From Asticcacaulis benevestitus DSM 16100 = ATCC BAA-896 (GTDB taxonomy: Bacteria; Pseudomonadota; Alphaproteobacteria; Caulobacterales; Caulobacteraceae), in the NCBI RefSeq assembly GCF_000376105.1, contig NZ_AQWM01000002.1, positions 310,001 through 374,000 on the forward strand: DNA of 64,000 bases, given 5' to 3'. The notes under the pieces were generated by a model that saw nothing but the letters and a program-made list of their open reading frames with translations, was not told the origin of the DNA and did no database searches. Shown piece after piece: positions 51,179 through 60,475 of this stretch (within the stretch, counting starts at the first letter, position 1; each line of letters begins with the position of its first letter). The position numbers and the translations under genes were made by a program.

Positions 51179-54100
51179 CTACAACTTCGCGGCCCATTCA
51201 CGGATCAAGGCATTGACGATGGTCAGCTTGGCGAAGCTCCAGCCACCAGATTCCATATCGGTCATCATCGACTGTAACGGCTCGATCAGCGCCTTGTTTT
51301 CGGCTTCCCAGTTCTCGATGATCTGTAATGGGCTTTCCGACGGTGACATGCGCGTCATCATGGCCTTCACCACCGCCTTCTGCTCAGCCAGAACATCCTC
51401 GATCAGGCGACGGGTAGCGATACGGTCCCATGGATCACTCGACGCCAGATTACCGGCGCCAACCTGCAGACTGTCAAAGCCGAAGCGTTCACCCGTCAGG
51501 GCGTAAAGTTCCAGTGTCCGGTCGAGCGGCTTCTTCTTCTCCGCCGCCAGATCGATAACATCACCGACATGATGGCAGGCGCTCAAGGCTGTAATGCGCG
51601 TGGCCAGATCAACCGGGCAACCCAGGGCTTCCAGCTCGGCGACGCGCACAGCCACCCGCGCTTTCGTCGGGCCGCTCAAGGGCGCCGATCCTTGCGCGAT
51701 CACACCTTTGATGCCCTCGGCATAGGGTTTGAGCATGGCCGCCAAATCGTGTGCCAAATCATGCGAGTGTCCGGAGAAGCGGCGCGCCATCCAATAGGTC
51801 TGGTGACGGACAAAGGTCGACAGGTCGTTATAGAGCGCCGTTTGCGCGGCGGCCGGAATACGGTTGTCGAGTGCGCTCACCTCGCCCCACAGGCTATGGA
51901 TATCGAAAAGCTGACGCGTGGCCTCGAAGGCCAGCACCATGGCGGTGGTATCAACGCCGGCGCTTCGGGTCAGGCGCATGGCGAAGCTCGGCCCGGCGAT
52001 ATTGACGATCGTGTTGCTCAGCACTGTGGCGATGATTTCGCGCTGCAGACGGTGTTTGCGGATGGCATCGACATAGCCATGTAGCGCCGGCGGGAAATAG
52101 CCGATCAGGACGGGTTCGAATCCGGTATCATCCGGCGCCGTGCCCGCCACGATGTCATCGAACAGCACCAGCTTGGCATAGGCGGTGATGACGGCCAGTT
52201 CCGGACGATAAAGCCCGTGATGACCGGCCTTGCGGGCTTCGAGCGCCGAATTGGACGGCAAGCCTTCAACCTTCCGATCAAGACGGTCGCGCTTTTCCAG
52301 ACCCGACATAAAGGCCTGTTGCGCGGTATTGTCCGCCGCCGAGGTCGCTTCCTGCAACGAAAGCGCCAGGGTCTGATCGTAATTGTGCTTCAAGACATGG
52401 CGCGCCACATCGTCGGTCATGCTGGCCAGAAGCGCATCACGGTCTTCGGCCTTGAGCTTGTTTGAGGCGATCACCTGGCTAAGCAGGATCTTGATATTGA
52501 CCTCGTGGTCGGAGCAATCGACGCCAGCCGAATTATCAATGGCGTCGGTATTGAGTCGCACGCCGGATTCGGCGCAGGAAATGCGTCCGGCCTGAGTGAT
52601 GCCGAGATTGGCACCCTCACCGATCACCTTGGCCCGGACCTCAGGGCCGTCGATGCGGATAGCGTCATTGGCCTTATCGCCAACATCAAGATGGGCTTGC
52701 GCCGGCGCCTTGATATAGGTGCCGATGCCGCCGAAATAGAGAAGTTCGACGCGCGCTTTCAGGATGGCCTGCATCAGCTCGAACGGCGACACTTCGTTGG
52801 CGTCGAGATCGAGCAGGGCCTTGATTTCCGGCGATAGCGGGATCGATTTCTGGCTGCGCGGGAAGACGCCGCCGCCCTTCGAGATCAGCTCTTTATTATA
52901 ATCCTGCCAGCTTGAGCGCGGCAGGGCGAACATGCGCTCACGCTCGGCAAAGGCTTTCGCTGCATCGGGGTTAGGGTCGATGAAGATATCGCGGTGATCG
53001 AAGGCGGCCACCAGCAGGGTTTCCTTCGACAGCAACATGCCGTTGCCGAAGACATCGCCAGACATATCACCGACGCCGGCCACGGTGAAGGCTTCGGTCT
53101 GGATATCTTTTCCGATTTCCCGGAAGTGACGTTTGACCGCTTCCCACGCGCCCTTGGCGGTGATGCCCATCGCCTTGTGGTCATAGCCCACCGAACCACC
53201 GGAGGCGAAGGCGTCGCCCAGCCAGAAATTGTAGTCGGCCGAGACGCCGTTGGCGATATCGGAGAAGGTGGCCGTGCCCTTGTCGGCAGCGACGACCAGA
53301 TACGGATCGGGATCATCCCAGCGGATGACATCAACCGGCGGCACAATAGTGCCCTTCGCGTCGAGATTGTCCGTCAGGTCGAGCAGGCCGGAAAGGAAGG
53401 TTTTGTAAGCGAGGATGGCGGCGTTCTTCACCTCGTCGGGCGTGCCGCTTTTCGGCAGTTTCTTCGGGAAGAAGCCGCCTTTGGAACCGACCGGCACGAT
53501 GACCGCGTTCTTGACCTGCTGCGCCTTGACCAGACCCAGCACCTCGGTGCGGAAATCGTCCTTGCGGTCGGACCAGCGTAAACCGCCGCGCGCCACCGGC
53601 CCGAAACGCAGGTGGACGCCTTCGACACCCGGCGACCAGATGAAGATTTCGCGGTAGGGCTTGGGCTCAGGCAAATCTGCCAGCTCGCGGCTGGCGATCT
53701 TGAAGGAGATATAGGCCTTATCCTGATTATTCGCGTTTTTCTGGAAATAATTGGTGCGACGCATGGCACCGATCAGCGCGGCCAGGCGGCGCAGGACGCG
53801 GTCATGATCGAGACTGGCGACCTTTTGCAGCAGGGTTTCGATTTCGCCCTTCGCCGCTTCGACAGCGGTCAGGCGCAGCTTGGCATCGCCGCAATCGAGA
53901 GCAAATTTGGCATTGAAAAGCGTCAGAAGCGCTTCGACCACCTCTGGATTATCGCGCAGGGCGGCCTGCTGGATTTCCGGGCTCGGATCAAGGCCGGACT
54001 GGACGCGGTAACGGCAGAAAGCGCGCAGCAGCGCCACTTCGCGCCACGACTGGCCGGTCAGGGCCAAAGCATTGAAGCCATCGTCTTCGGTCTTGCCGTA

Positions 54101-56065
54101 CCACAGGGCCAACAGGGTCTGCTCAAATTCGGTCTTGAAGGTCTTGAATTCACTGGCGTGGCCACGCGGTAATTTCAGGATAAACTCATGCACCCAATAG
54201 GTGCCAATGTCCTTCGAGCGAACGTGATAGCCGTATTCTTCCAGCGTCTTGATGCCCATATTGCCAAGCACCGGCAGGATATCCGACAGCGGAATGGCCT
54301 TTTCGGCACGGGTGTAAAGCTTGAAGCAGAAATGGTTCTCTTCGTCTTCCATCCGCTGATAGGCGCGCACATTGACCGGCGCTTCGATCGAAAGACCGTT
54401 GAGATAGGCTGTATCGGTAACCGCCTCGCCGGTGGTGTAGCGCTCCTGATAACCGGCGGGGAAAGCCTCGGCCCAAAGCATCCAGTCGATACCGGTGTGC
54501 GGCTGATCGAGCGTTTCCAGAATGCCGGTGTTTTCAACAAGAGCCTCGACCTTTTGCGGCCATGAGCGCGTGATGTTCTCGATATCGGCTTCAACATCCG
54601 TGACATTCGGATCGAAGTGATCGCCGGGGGTGACGCCAATGATATAGTGGATACAGCTCAGCAGCGAGTCGCTGATATAGGCGTAGGAGGCCGAGACCCG
54701 TCCGCACCAGGCGGCGGCCAGGATTTCACCGGCCTGTTTTTGCATCTGCGACTGATAGATTTCACGCGGCATATAGAGCATGACCGAAACGAAACGATCG
54801 AACGGATCGACGCGCGTGAACAGCTTGACGCGCGGGCGGTCAGACAGATGCAGGATACCGCGGGCGATGCGCAGCAGGTCGTGTTCCGTCATCTGGAACA
54901 GTTCGTCGCGCGGATAGGTCTCGACGATATTCTTCAGGCGCTTTTCATTGTAGCCGCCTTGAAGGCCAAGCGCCGCCGCTTCGTGCAGCACATGCTCGGC
55001 CTTTTTACGGATCAACGGCACTTCAAACGCCGGGCGATCATAGGCCTCGCTTGTGAACAGGCCGACGAAGCGGACCTCACCGGAAGGCTTGCCGTCGGCG
55101 CCGTAACGCTTGATGCCGATATAGTCCATATAGATGCGACGGTGGACGCGTGATTTGAGATTGGCCTTGGCCACGGTCACCGGCTCGGAGGTGCGCAACT
55201 GGCTCATCAGCTGCTCGCTGAGGACCGCCGGTTCACTCGAACGACGCAGCACGGTACGACCGGAATCGCGCAGCACGCCGAAACCTTCCTGCATCTGATT
55301 CAGCGGTTCTTCGCGGGCATAGTCGCCACCGCTTTCACGCGGATAGGCGTAGCCACGTGCGCCCAGGAAGACGAAATGGTTCTGATCGATCCAGCGCAGG
55401 AAGGCGAGGTTTTCGTCCAGAGTCGCTGCCTCGATGGCGCCATTGCCGCGCTGTTTTTCAAGCGCCACGATCTCCTCGGCCATCAACTTCTGCATACGCG
55501 GGAAATCGCGCACGGCCAGTTTCAGGTCGTTCAGGCTCTGATCTATGCCTTCGATGATCTGCTTGTGGCGCTCAGCACTTTGACGCTCGATAAAGACGAG
55601 CATCATCGATTCTTTGACATCATCGCCGGTTTTGACGCGCTTACCGTCGAAATCACGATGCAGCGTAATGACCGGATGGAACATCGAGCGGATGGACAGG
55701 CCCTGATCGATCAGTTCGCCCATAACGGTTTCGACGATGAACGGCGAGTCGGGCTGGACCATCTCGATGACATCATAGGCCGTCGGCTGGCCCTTGCTGT
55801 CGAGCACAGGCGTCACGCGTCGCAGGGTCTGCGCGCCATCGCGCTTTTCGGCATAGGCCCAGAAGCCCGCGATCACCCGGTCAAGGTCGGCGTCGGCGAT
55901 ATCGGCCAGTTCATCAACGTCGAAATCTTCCAGGATCTGAGTCAGGAAAGCTTTTTCGCTGTCGTCAAGCCTGAGAAAATCCCTGGCCCCCCGATCGAGC
56001 AGAAACGCTTTGGTCAGCGCGTCCTTGGAGGGGGATTGGCTTTCGCCGGGCTTGAAATCGTCCAT
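51179..56065 (-). CDS. gdhZ: NAD-specific glutamate dehydrogenase, large (180-kDa) class
   Basis: The 1628-residue enzyme oxidises glutamate to 2-oxoglutarate and ammonia. It has long N-terminal ACT-like and regulatory regions (about 1-700), a dehydrogenase core with VIVPVGSKGGFFPKKLP (catalytic Lys), the Rossmann part around GGIGTYIKAP and GEGANLGITQAG, and a C-terminal extension. In Caulobacter this protein, GdhZ, also binds FtsZ and links glutamate metabolism to cell division; that role is inferred here. ATG 56065 gives MDDFKPGES; the in-frame upstream sequence is atypical. It is the largest gene in the window. Confidence 0.95.
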   Translation of the reverse strand: MDDFKPGESQSPSKDALTKAFLLDRGARDFLRLDDSEKAFLTQILEDFDVDELADIADADLDRVIAGFWAYAEKRDGAQTLRRVTPVLDSKGQPTAYDVIEMVQPDSPFIVETVMGELIDQGLSIRSMFHPVITLHRDFDGKRVKTGDDVKESMMLVFIERQSAERHKQIIEGIDQSLNDLKLAVRDFPRMQKLMAEEIVALEKQRGNGAIEAATLDENLAFLRWIDQNHFVFLGARGYAYPRESGGDYAREEPLNQMQEGFGVLRDSGRTVLRRSSEPAVLSEQLMSQLRTSEPVTVAKANLKSRVHRRIYMDYIGIKRYGADGKPSGEVRFVGLFTSEAYDRPAFEVPLIRKKAEHVLHEAAALGLQGGYNEKRLKNIVETYPRDELFQMTEHDLLRIARGILHLSDRPRVKLFTRVDPFDRFVSVMLYMPREIYQSQMQKQAGEILAAAWCGRVSASYAYISDSLLSCIHYIIGVTPGDHFDPNVTDVEADIENITRSWPQKVEALVENTGILETLDQPHTGIDWMLWAEAFPAGYQERYTTGEAVTDTAYLNGLSIEAPVNVRAYQRMEDEENHFCFKLYTRAEKAIPLSDILPVLGNMGIKTLEEYGYHVRSKDIGTYWVHEFILKLPRGHASEFKTFKTEFEQTLLALWYGKTEDDGFNALALTGQSWREVALLRAFCRYRVQSGLDPSPEIQQAALRDNPEVVEALLTLFNAKFALDCGDAKLRLTAVEAAKGEIETLLQKVASLDHDRVLRRLAALIGAMRRTNYFQKNANNQDKAYISFKIASRELADLPEPKPYREIFIWSPGVEGVHLRFGPVARGGLRWSDRKDDFRTEVLGLVKAQQVKNAVIVPVGSKGGFFPKKLPKSGTPDEVKNAAILAYKTFLSGLLDLTDNLDAKGTIVPPVDVIRWDDPDPYLVVAADKGTATFSDIANGVSADYNFWLGDAFASGGSVGYDHKAMGITAKGAWEAVKRHFREIGKDIQTEAFTVAGVGDMSGDVFGNGMLLSKETLLVAAFDHRDIFIDPNPDAAKAFAERERMFALPRSSWQDYNKELISKGGGVFPRSQKSIPLSPEIKALLDLDANEVSPFELMQAILKARVELLYFGGIGTYIKAPAQAHLDVGDKANDAIRIDGPEVRAKVIGEGANLGITQAGRISCAESGVRLNTDAIDNSAGVDCSDHEVNIKILLSQVIASNKLKAEDRDALLASMTDDVARHVLKHNYDQTLALSLQEATSAADNTAQQAFMSGLEKRDRLDRKVEGLPSNSALEARKAGHHGLYRPELAVITAYAKLVLFDDIVAGTAPDDTGFEPVLIGYFPPALHGYVDAIRKHRLQREIIATVLSNTIVNIAGPSFAMRLTRSAGVDTTAMVLAFEATRQLFDIHSLWGEVSALDNRIPAAAQTALYNDLSTFVRHQTYWMARRFSGHSHDLAHDLAAMLKPYAEGIKGVIAQGSAPLSGPTKARVAVRVAELEALGCPVDLATRITALSACHHVGDVIDLAAEKKKPLDRTLELYALTGERFGFDSLQVGAGNLASSDPWDRIATRRLIEDVLAEQKAVVKAMMTRMSPSESPLQIIENWEAENKALIEPLQSMMTDMESGGWSFAKLTIVNALIREWAAKL

Positions 56066-56355
56066 GTGCGTGTTTCCACTTGATCCTGACCGCGGTATCG
56101 GGTGGCACCGAACCACAGTTCGTTATGTTTACCCGACTTCCGGGTTCTGACTATGCGGCGCAATGTTTAACAAATGGCCATTACGGATTCACTACAAACT
56201 TACAAATGAAACCGACTTTGTGATCACTTTTTTCGCACTCCCTGCTGGCGCCCCCGATGTCAGGCTTGCGCCGCTTAGGCGGCAGGCCCAGTCGAGCTCG
56301 TGGCCGTGCTCGCCAAACCTCCTGAAGAGGTTAGAATTCTCATGAATTGAATCAG

Positions 56356-56390
56356 CAAAAAGCCGCCAGTCCGGCGGGGAACTGGCGGCT
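56356..56390 (-). terminator. minus-strand terminator with no obvious gene
   Basis: On the minus strand AGCCGCCAGT-tccccgccgg-ACTGGCGGCT is followed by T4GC. No convincing gene precedes it, so a small RNA or unannotated peptide may end here. The region 56066-56761 otherwise holds only the gdhZ upstream sequence and a second hairpin at 56395-56431. Confidence 0.7.
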
Positions 56391-56394
56391 CGGA

Positions 56395-56431
56395 CGTAAA
56401 AGCCTCTTTATGGGGGGAAGGGGCTTTTACG
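56395..56431. repeat. CGTAAAAGCC / GGCTTTTACG hairpin
   Basis: A 10-bp stem with a 17-base loop lies 5 bases before the minus-strand terminator at 56356-56390 in transcription order. It may belong to the same small transcript. Confidence 0.6.
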
Positions 56432-56530
56432 ACTCCGTTTTTTGCAGCGCGCCCGGGCGGTAAGCCTGATGTACGCGCCATGGCCGGTAAGAACCGCGCC
56501 AATCGTCTTTGACCTTTTGCCGCATGAAAC
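56432..56530 (-). CDS. possible 32-residue peptide before the minus-strand terminator
   Basis: The frame MRQKVKDDWRGSYRPWR... ends KTES at a TAA at about 56428-56430, directly before the hairpins. The frame stays open for 24 codons upstream of the ATG without a start. No Shine-Dalgarno is evident. Support is only position and open frame, so this could equally be part of a non-coding RNA. Confidence 0.2.
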
Positions 56531-56761
56531 CGAGCCGGGCATAGCTCGAATCCAGCGGATTGACCCGTGAGAGAGACGCGAGCCAATGCCTGAATTTCTA
56601 ACACCTTGCGTGACTCGTGGCCAGTGCCACTCGCATCACAGTTGTGTGCGCAACATGTGTCAATCTGTGTTCAGGCATCCTAAAAATCATCGTTAAAATT
56701 TGACACTAACGCACCGTTATTCAATATTATCTTAGCATTTCAGGCGCAGTATGGCGGCGTT

Positions 56762-57172
56762 ATGATACAACCCGTGCTCGCCCTTATCGCCTGGTCGATG
56801 ATCATGCTTGTCTGGCTCTATGTCCGCAGGCTGCCCGCCCTTGTGCGTTATGCGATCTCGGAAGCGCGCCCGCAAAGCAGCAATGTGGAGCGCCGCCTGC
56901 CGCCGCAGGTGCAATGGCCCGCCGACAATTATAACAATCTGATGGAACAGCCGACGCTCTTCTATGCCCTGTGCCTCGGCATCTACCTAAGCGGCCTGTC
57001 CAATCCTAATCTCGAATACCTGGCCTGGCTTTATGTCGCCCTGCGCGTCATCCATTCGCTGGTGCAGGTGATCGCCAACATCACCATCATTCGCTTCTGC
57101 CTGTTCCTGGCCAGCTCTGCGGTTTTGGGTCTGTTGTGCATCCAGGCCGTCTGGATCGGTTTCGGGCTTTAG
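56762..57172 (+). CDS. MAPEG family membrane protein
   Basis: The 136-residue protein has four membrane helices (about 3-22, 64-80, 88-108 and 112-134). The segment ADNYNNLMEQPTLFYAL and YVALRVIHSLVQ match the MAPEG superfamily (membrane-associated proteins in eicosanoid and glutathione metabolism). Bacterial members have diverse or unknown substrates. It converges with mltA, two bases apart, and stands after the 700-base region upstream of gdhZ. Confidence 0.85.
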   Translation: MIQPVLALIAWSMIMLVWLYVRRLPALVRYAISEARPQSSNVERRLPPQVQWPADNYNNLMEQPTLFYALCLGIYLSGLSNPNLEYLAWLYVALRVIHSLVQVIANITIIRFCLFLASSAVLGLLCIQAVWIGFGL

Positions 57173-57174
57173 GG

Positions 57175-58371
57175 TTAGTTCCCGAAACTATCCTTGCCGG
57201 TATAGGGCACGATCCGCCACATCCTCAGCTCGTGCTTGATACGACCGGCTTCGGTGCCGGCGCGCTTGCCGTGACCCACATAGAGATCGGCGCGGACCTT
57301 GCCCTTGATGGCGCCGCCGGTGTCGAGCGCCGCCACCATGCGCTGATATTCCGGAAAAGCTTCCCTTAGCGTACCCGCATTGGCGTCGAGCCAGAACAGA
57401 TCGCCGAGATCATTATGCGCCGGGTCAACCGCGATAGCCGAACCCGGCGGCAGCGAAAGCCCCGACGCCCCGACCGGCTCGGTGACATCGGGCTGGATAG
57501 CGAAGAAGCCATAACGCGGGTTGGCGTTCATGATCTCGGTGGCTTGCGGCCCGCGATGATCGGCCAGCCAGGTGTGGATGGCGTCACCCGACGTTTGGTT
57601 CTTTTCCATGATGCCGCGTTCGCTCAGCACCTTGGCGATGCCGACAAAAGGCCAGCCGTTATCGGCGGCATAGGCGGCATAGACGCGGCTGCCATCGGGC
57701 AAATCGAGAAAGCCCGATCCCTGCAACTGCATGAAGAAATAGTCTTCCGGCCGCATATAGTAGGTGACGCCGTTATAGGTGGTGTCAGCCGGCAGGGCCT
57801 CGATCTCCGCCCGCGTATAGTAGGGCACGTACAGTTCGCCCACCTTGCGCGCCGCCACCTTTGCCGCTCTCGATGGCGGCGTGAGCTGCGAACCCGGCAC
57901 CACGACCAGGTCGGCCGGCTTTGGCCGCACCGGCTGCGAGAATTCAGCATCCTGCGTATGACGCGCGTCATAATCCGGCACGAAATAGCCCGTCATCAGG
58001 CCCTTGTCGTTATCGTAATCGACTTCGATCTGCAGGTGGGCGTTGAGAAACGCCAGCACCTGATCCGGGGTATGAAACTCCTGCGCCTTCATGGCGTCAC
58101 AGACCGGCGCGTACTGACGACCCTTCTTATACAGGCAGGTCGCACGCAGCGCTTCCAGCGCAATAAACGGATCGGTCTTGTTCCAGCCCGGCAGGGTGGA
58201 CAGCCGCAAATGTTCCGGCACCGGCGTCGGGTAATAGACCGGCGGGGTTTGCGGGCCGGCAGGTGTCACCGGCGGCTTCGGGGTGGTCACCACAGGTGAC
58301 GTCACTGGGCTTTCGGCGCAGGCGGAAAGCAAAAGCGCCAAAGATAGCGCAGCCGTAAATCCTAGCCTCAC
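57175..58371 (-). CDS. mltA: membrane-bound lytic murein transglycosylase A
   Basis: MltA cleaves peptidoglycan glycan strands to 1,6-anhydro products, which feed the recycling pathway including AmgK-MurU. The 398-residue protein begins with a signal peptide and lipobox LLLSAC (Cys about residue 18), so it is an outer-membrane lipoprotein. It has the MltA domain (about 110-290) and the 3D domain with DTGGAIKGKVRADLYVG carrying catalytic Asp. The start is GTG overlapping the tim44 stop (GTGA), so the two are coupled. Confidence 0.93.
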   Translation of the reverse strand: MRLGFTAALSLALLLSACAESPVTSPVVTTPKPPVTPAGPQTPPVYYPTPVPEHLRLSTLPGWNKTDPFIALEALRATCLYKKGRQYAPVCDAMKAQEFHTPDQVLAFLNAHLQIEVDYDNDKGLMTGYFVPDYDARHTQDAEFSQPVRPKPADLVVVPGSQLTPPSRAAKVAARKVGELYVPYYTRAEIEALPADTTYNGVTYYMRPEDYFFMQLQGSGFLDLPDGSRVYAAYAADNGWPFVGIAKVLSERGIMEKNQTSGDAIHTWLADHRGPQATEIMNANPRYGFFAIQPDVTEPVGASGLSLPPGSAIAVDPAHNDLGDLFWLDANAGTLREAFPEYQRMVAALDTGGAIKGKVRADLYVGHGKRAGTEAGRIKHELRMWRIVPYTGKDSFGN

Positions 58372-59105
58372 GCCTTGGCCGCCTCTACCTTGGTCAGGAG
58401 CCACGGGGTGTTGGGGGATTTCAGGCCCTTCTGGAACGTCCAGTATTCTGCGGTGCGCTTATAGGTCTTGTGCGGCACGAAGGGTTCGACCTTGGCGGGC
58501 CTTTCCACTTTCGGCTCGACCTTTTTCGCACGGGTCTTCTTGACCGGTTCCACCGTTGGGGCCGGCGTTTCGACGACCGCAGTCTCTACCAGCTCAGGTG
58601 TTGCGGCCGGCATCGGGTCTTCATAAACCAGTTCGGACAGGAAGCGCACGCGGATCTGCGCCACATCTTCCTTGAACTCTATGGTATCGATATCGGTCTT
58701 CGGGGTATCGACAAAGCTGAGCGTATTGGCCGGCGGCGCCGTGCGCGCCTGAACCGCCTGGCTGAAGCTTGTCATGACCTTATCAGACAGCTTATCCTTC
58801 ACAGCATCGAGCTCGCCCTTGTGGAAGGCGACCACGACCTGCTCATAGGTTTCACGCGCCTTTTCAAGGAAATTGATCTCGTTGAAATTGGCGTCGCGTG
58901 TTTTGAGGTTTTCCAGATTGGGCAGGCGCGGACCTTCGACAGCGCGCTCAGCCCGGGCACCCAGCTCCATACTCTCTTCGGTCTTGGGTGTTGCAGCCTT
59001 TTCATCGGCACGAAAACCCACCTTGCGACCAAGCACATTGTACAGGTTGACCAGGATCACCACCGCGACAACGGCAAAAATAACAAGGGGAATGACATCG
59101 TTCAC
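58368..59105 (-). CDS. timA: Tim44-like domain protein (TimA)
   Basis: The 245-residue protein has an N-terminal membrane helix (about 5-24) and a Tim44/MBA1-like domain (about 75-240), with FLEKARETYEQVVVAFHKGEL and AEYWTFQKGLKSPNTPWLL. A Val/Pro/Lys-rich insert (about 170-215) interrupts the domain. Alphaproteobacterial TimA is related to mitochondrial Tim44; it is commonly next to mltA and near secB, as here. It is divergent from secB. Confidence 0.88.
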   Translation of the reverse strand: MNDVIPLVIFAVVAVVILVNLYNVLGRKVGFRADEKAATPKTEESMELGARAERAVEGPRLPNLENLKTRDANFNEINFLEKARETYEQVVVAFHKGELDAVKDKLSDKVMTSFSQAVQARTAPPANTLSFVDTPKTDIDTIEFKEDVAQIRVRFLSELVYEDPMPAATPELVETAVVETPAPTVEPVKKTRAKKVEPKVERPAKVEPFVPHKTYKRTAEYWTFQKGLKSPNTPWLLTKVEAAKA

Positions 59106-59323
59106 GGCTAGTCTCTTTGATTTCCAGACCCCGGATAAATTCCGTAGGGCTTTTTGACGTTCAGGTCGCTTAAAACATGCGTACCCTCAACTATATAGGA
59201 TAAGTTTCGCGAAGTGGAACTCTTCGTTTGATTGCTTAAAATTTTCTTATCTGTTAGCAGCGTTTTTACACATGTCCGGAAGGCCGCCGTTTCGCCTCCG
59301 ACAAATGACCGGAGCTTTAGTTT

Positions 59324-59803
59324 ATGACCGATATCAATGCTGCGCCAGAGCAGCCGCCCGTTCCGCAAATGCAGGTCCTGGCCCAATTTACCCGCGATTT
59401 CTCGTTCGAAAACCCGCGCGCGCCGAACTCGCTGCGCATGGATTCGCGCCCAGAAGTCGATCTCGGCGTCGAAATGAGCGCCAAGGGCCGTCCCGATGGC
59501 CTGTTTGAAGTCGACATCAAGCTGACGGTCAAGGCCTCGACGCCCGACGGCCCGATGTTCGCCATCGAACTGGTCTATGGCGGCCTGTTCCAGCTTGGCA
59601 ACATCCCCGAGCAGATGATCGAGCCGACCCTCTTGGTCGAATGCCCGCGCTATCTCTTCCCGTTCGCCCGCCGCATCATCGCCGATGCGACCGCCGACGG
59701 TGGCTTCACCCCGCCCTTCTATCTCGAACCGATCGATTTCGGCGCACTCTACGTGGCGCAAAAGGGCAATATCCAATCTCAGCAAACGGTTGGGCAAGCT
59801 TAA
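59324..59803 (+). CDS. secB: protein-export chaperone SecB
   Basis: SecB is a tetrameric chaperone that delivers preproteins to SecA. The 159-residue protein has [17 protein letters not shown], the [10 protein letters not shown] strand and the [18 protein letters not shown] segment. It lies divergently from timA. Its stop codon is inside a long inverted repeat that probably terminates the transcript. Confidence 0.96.
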   Translation: MTDINAAPEQPPVPQMQVLAQFTRDFSFENPRAPNSLRMDSRPEVDLGVEMSAKGRPDGLFEVDIKLTVKASTPDGPMFAIELVYGGLFQLGNIPEQMIEPTLLVECPRYLFPFARRIIADATADGGFTPPFYLEPIDFGALYVAQKGNIQSQQTVGQA

Positions 59804-59821
59804 GCTTGCTCAACAGTTTGC
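59782..59821 (+). terminator. terminator spanning the secB stop codon
   Basis: A 20-base arm GCAAACGGTTGGGCAAGCTT pairs with its reverse complement with two mismatches. It is followed by ATTTTATG. The central GCAAGCTTAAGCTTGC is a perfect palindrome that includes the TAA stop. Confidence 0.75.
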
Positions 59822-59847
59822 ATTTTATGTAAGAGATACCTCACAAA

Positions 59848-59892
59848 GGCTCGGGCGGGCAGTCGCCCTAGCCAAACCTTTAGGTTTGGAAT
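59848..59892. repeat. two-hairpin intergenic repeat, copy 2
   Basis: GCTCGGGCGGGCAGTCGCCC is followed by CCAAACC-ttta-GGTTTGG. It matches the repeat at 1146-1190 between trpF and trpB. Confidence 0.75.
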
Positions 59893-59913
59893 TCGAGTTT
59901 GTGAGCTGAGTCG

Positions 59914-59941
59914 AAGCCCGGTGGAAACACCGGGCTTTTCT
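59914..59941 (+). terminator. intrinsic terminator
   Basis: AAGCCCGGTG-gaaa-CACCGGGCTT is followed by TTC. It lies after the repeat and about 90 bases before the receiver gene, ending transcription from secB that passes the first hairpin. Confidence 0.88.
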
Positions 59942-60031
59942 GTTAAAGCCACAGCGATTTTTTATTTCGTTCCGGCTAGAGAAGCGCCGCGCCAATATCC
60001 CTGTTCGCCAAGCCTGATTTACCGTAGCCTT

Positions 60032-60472
60032 ATGTTGCCTGTCCCAGATTCCAAGTTAGCTTCCAAGCCAGCCGCCCTGCCCTTGCGCGTCCTCGTGGTT
60101 GACGACAATGAAGCTTCCGCCATGACCCTGCACTGGGCCGTCGAGCTTCTCGGCGATGACGTGCGCAGTTGCTATGACGGTAAAAGCGCCCTGAAACTCG
60201 CCGCAGACTTCAAGCCCGATGTCGTTCTGCTCGATATCGGCATGCCCCGTATGGATGGCATCGAGGTTTGTGCCCGCCTGCGCGCCATGCCTGATCTCGC
60301 ACACGTCAAGATTATTGCCCAGACCGGCTGGGGCGATGACGAGATGCGTCAGCGCACCAAAGAAGCCGGCTTCGACCTGCATCTGGTCAAACCCGTCAAT
60401 ATGCACGTCATGGAAGATATGTTGTGGCTATTGCGCCTGGGCGCCAGCAAGCGCCCAGAACATGCCGCATGA
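60032..60472 (+). CDS. single-domain response regulator (receiver)
   Basis: The 146-residue protein is a lone receiver domain: VLVVDDNEAS, phosphorylated Asp68 in LLDIGMP, Thr98 (AQTGW) and Lys120 (HLVKPV). ATG 60032 is used because the in-frame sequence before it is not protein-like and crosses a terminator. It has no output domain, so it may relay phosphate from a histidine kinase. It converges with dnaQ, 3 bases apart. Confidence 0.9.
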   Translation: MLPVPDSKLASKPAALPLRVLVVDDNEASAMTLHWAVELLGDDVRSCYDGKSALKLAADFKPDVVLLDIGMPRMDGIEVCARLRAMPDLAHVKIIAQTGWGDDEMRQRTKEAGFDLHLVKPVNMHVMEDMLWLLRLGASKRPEHAA

Positions 60473-60475
60473 CGC

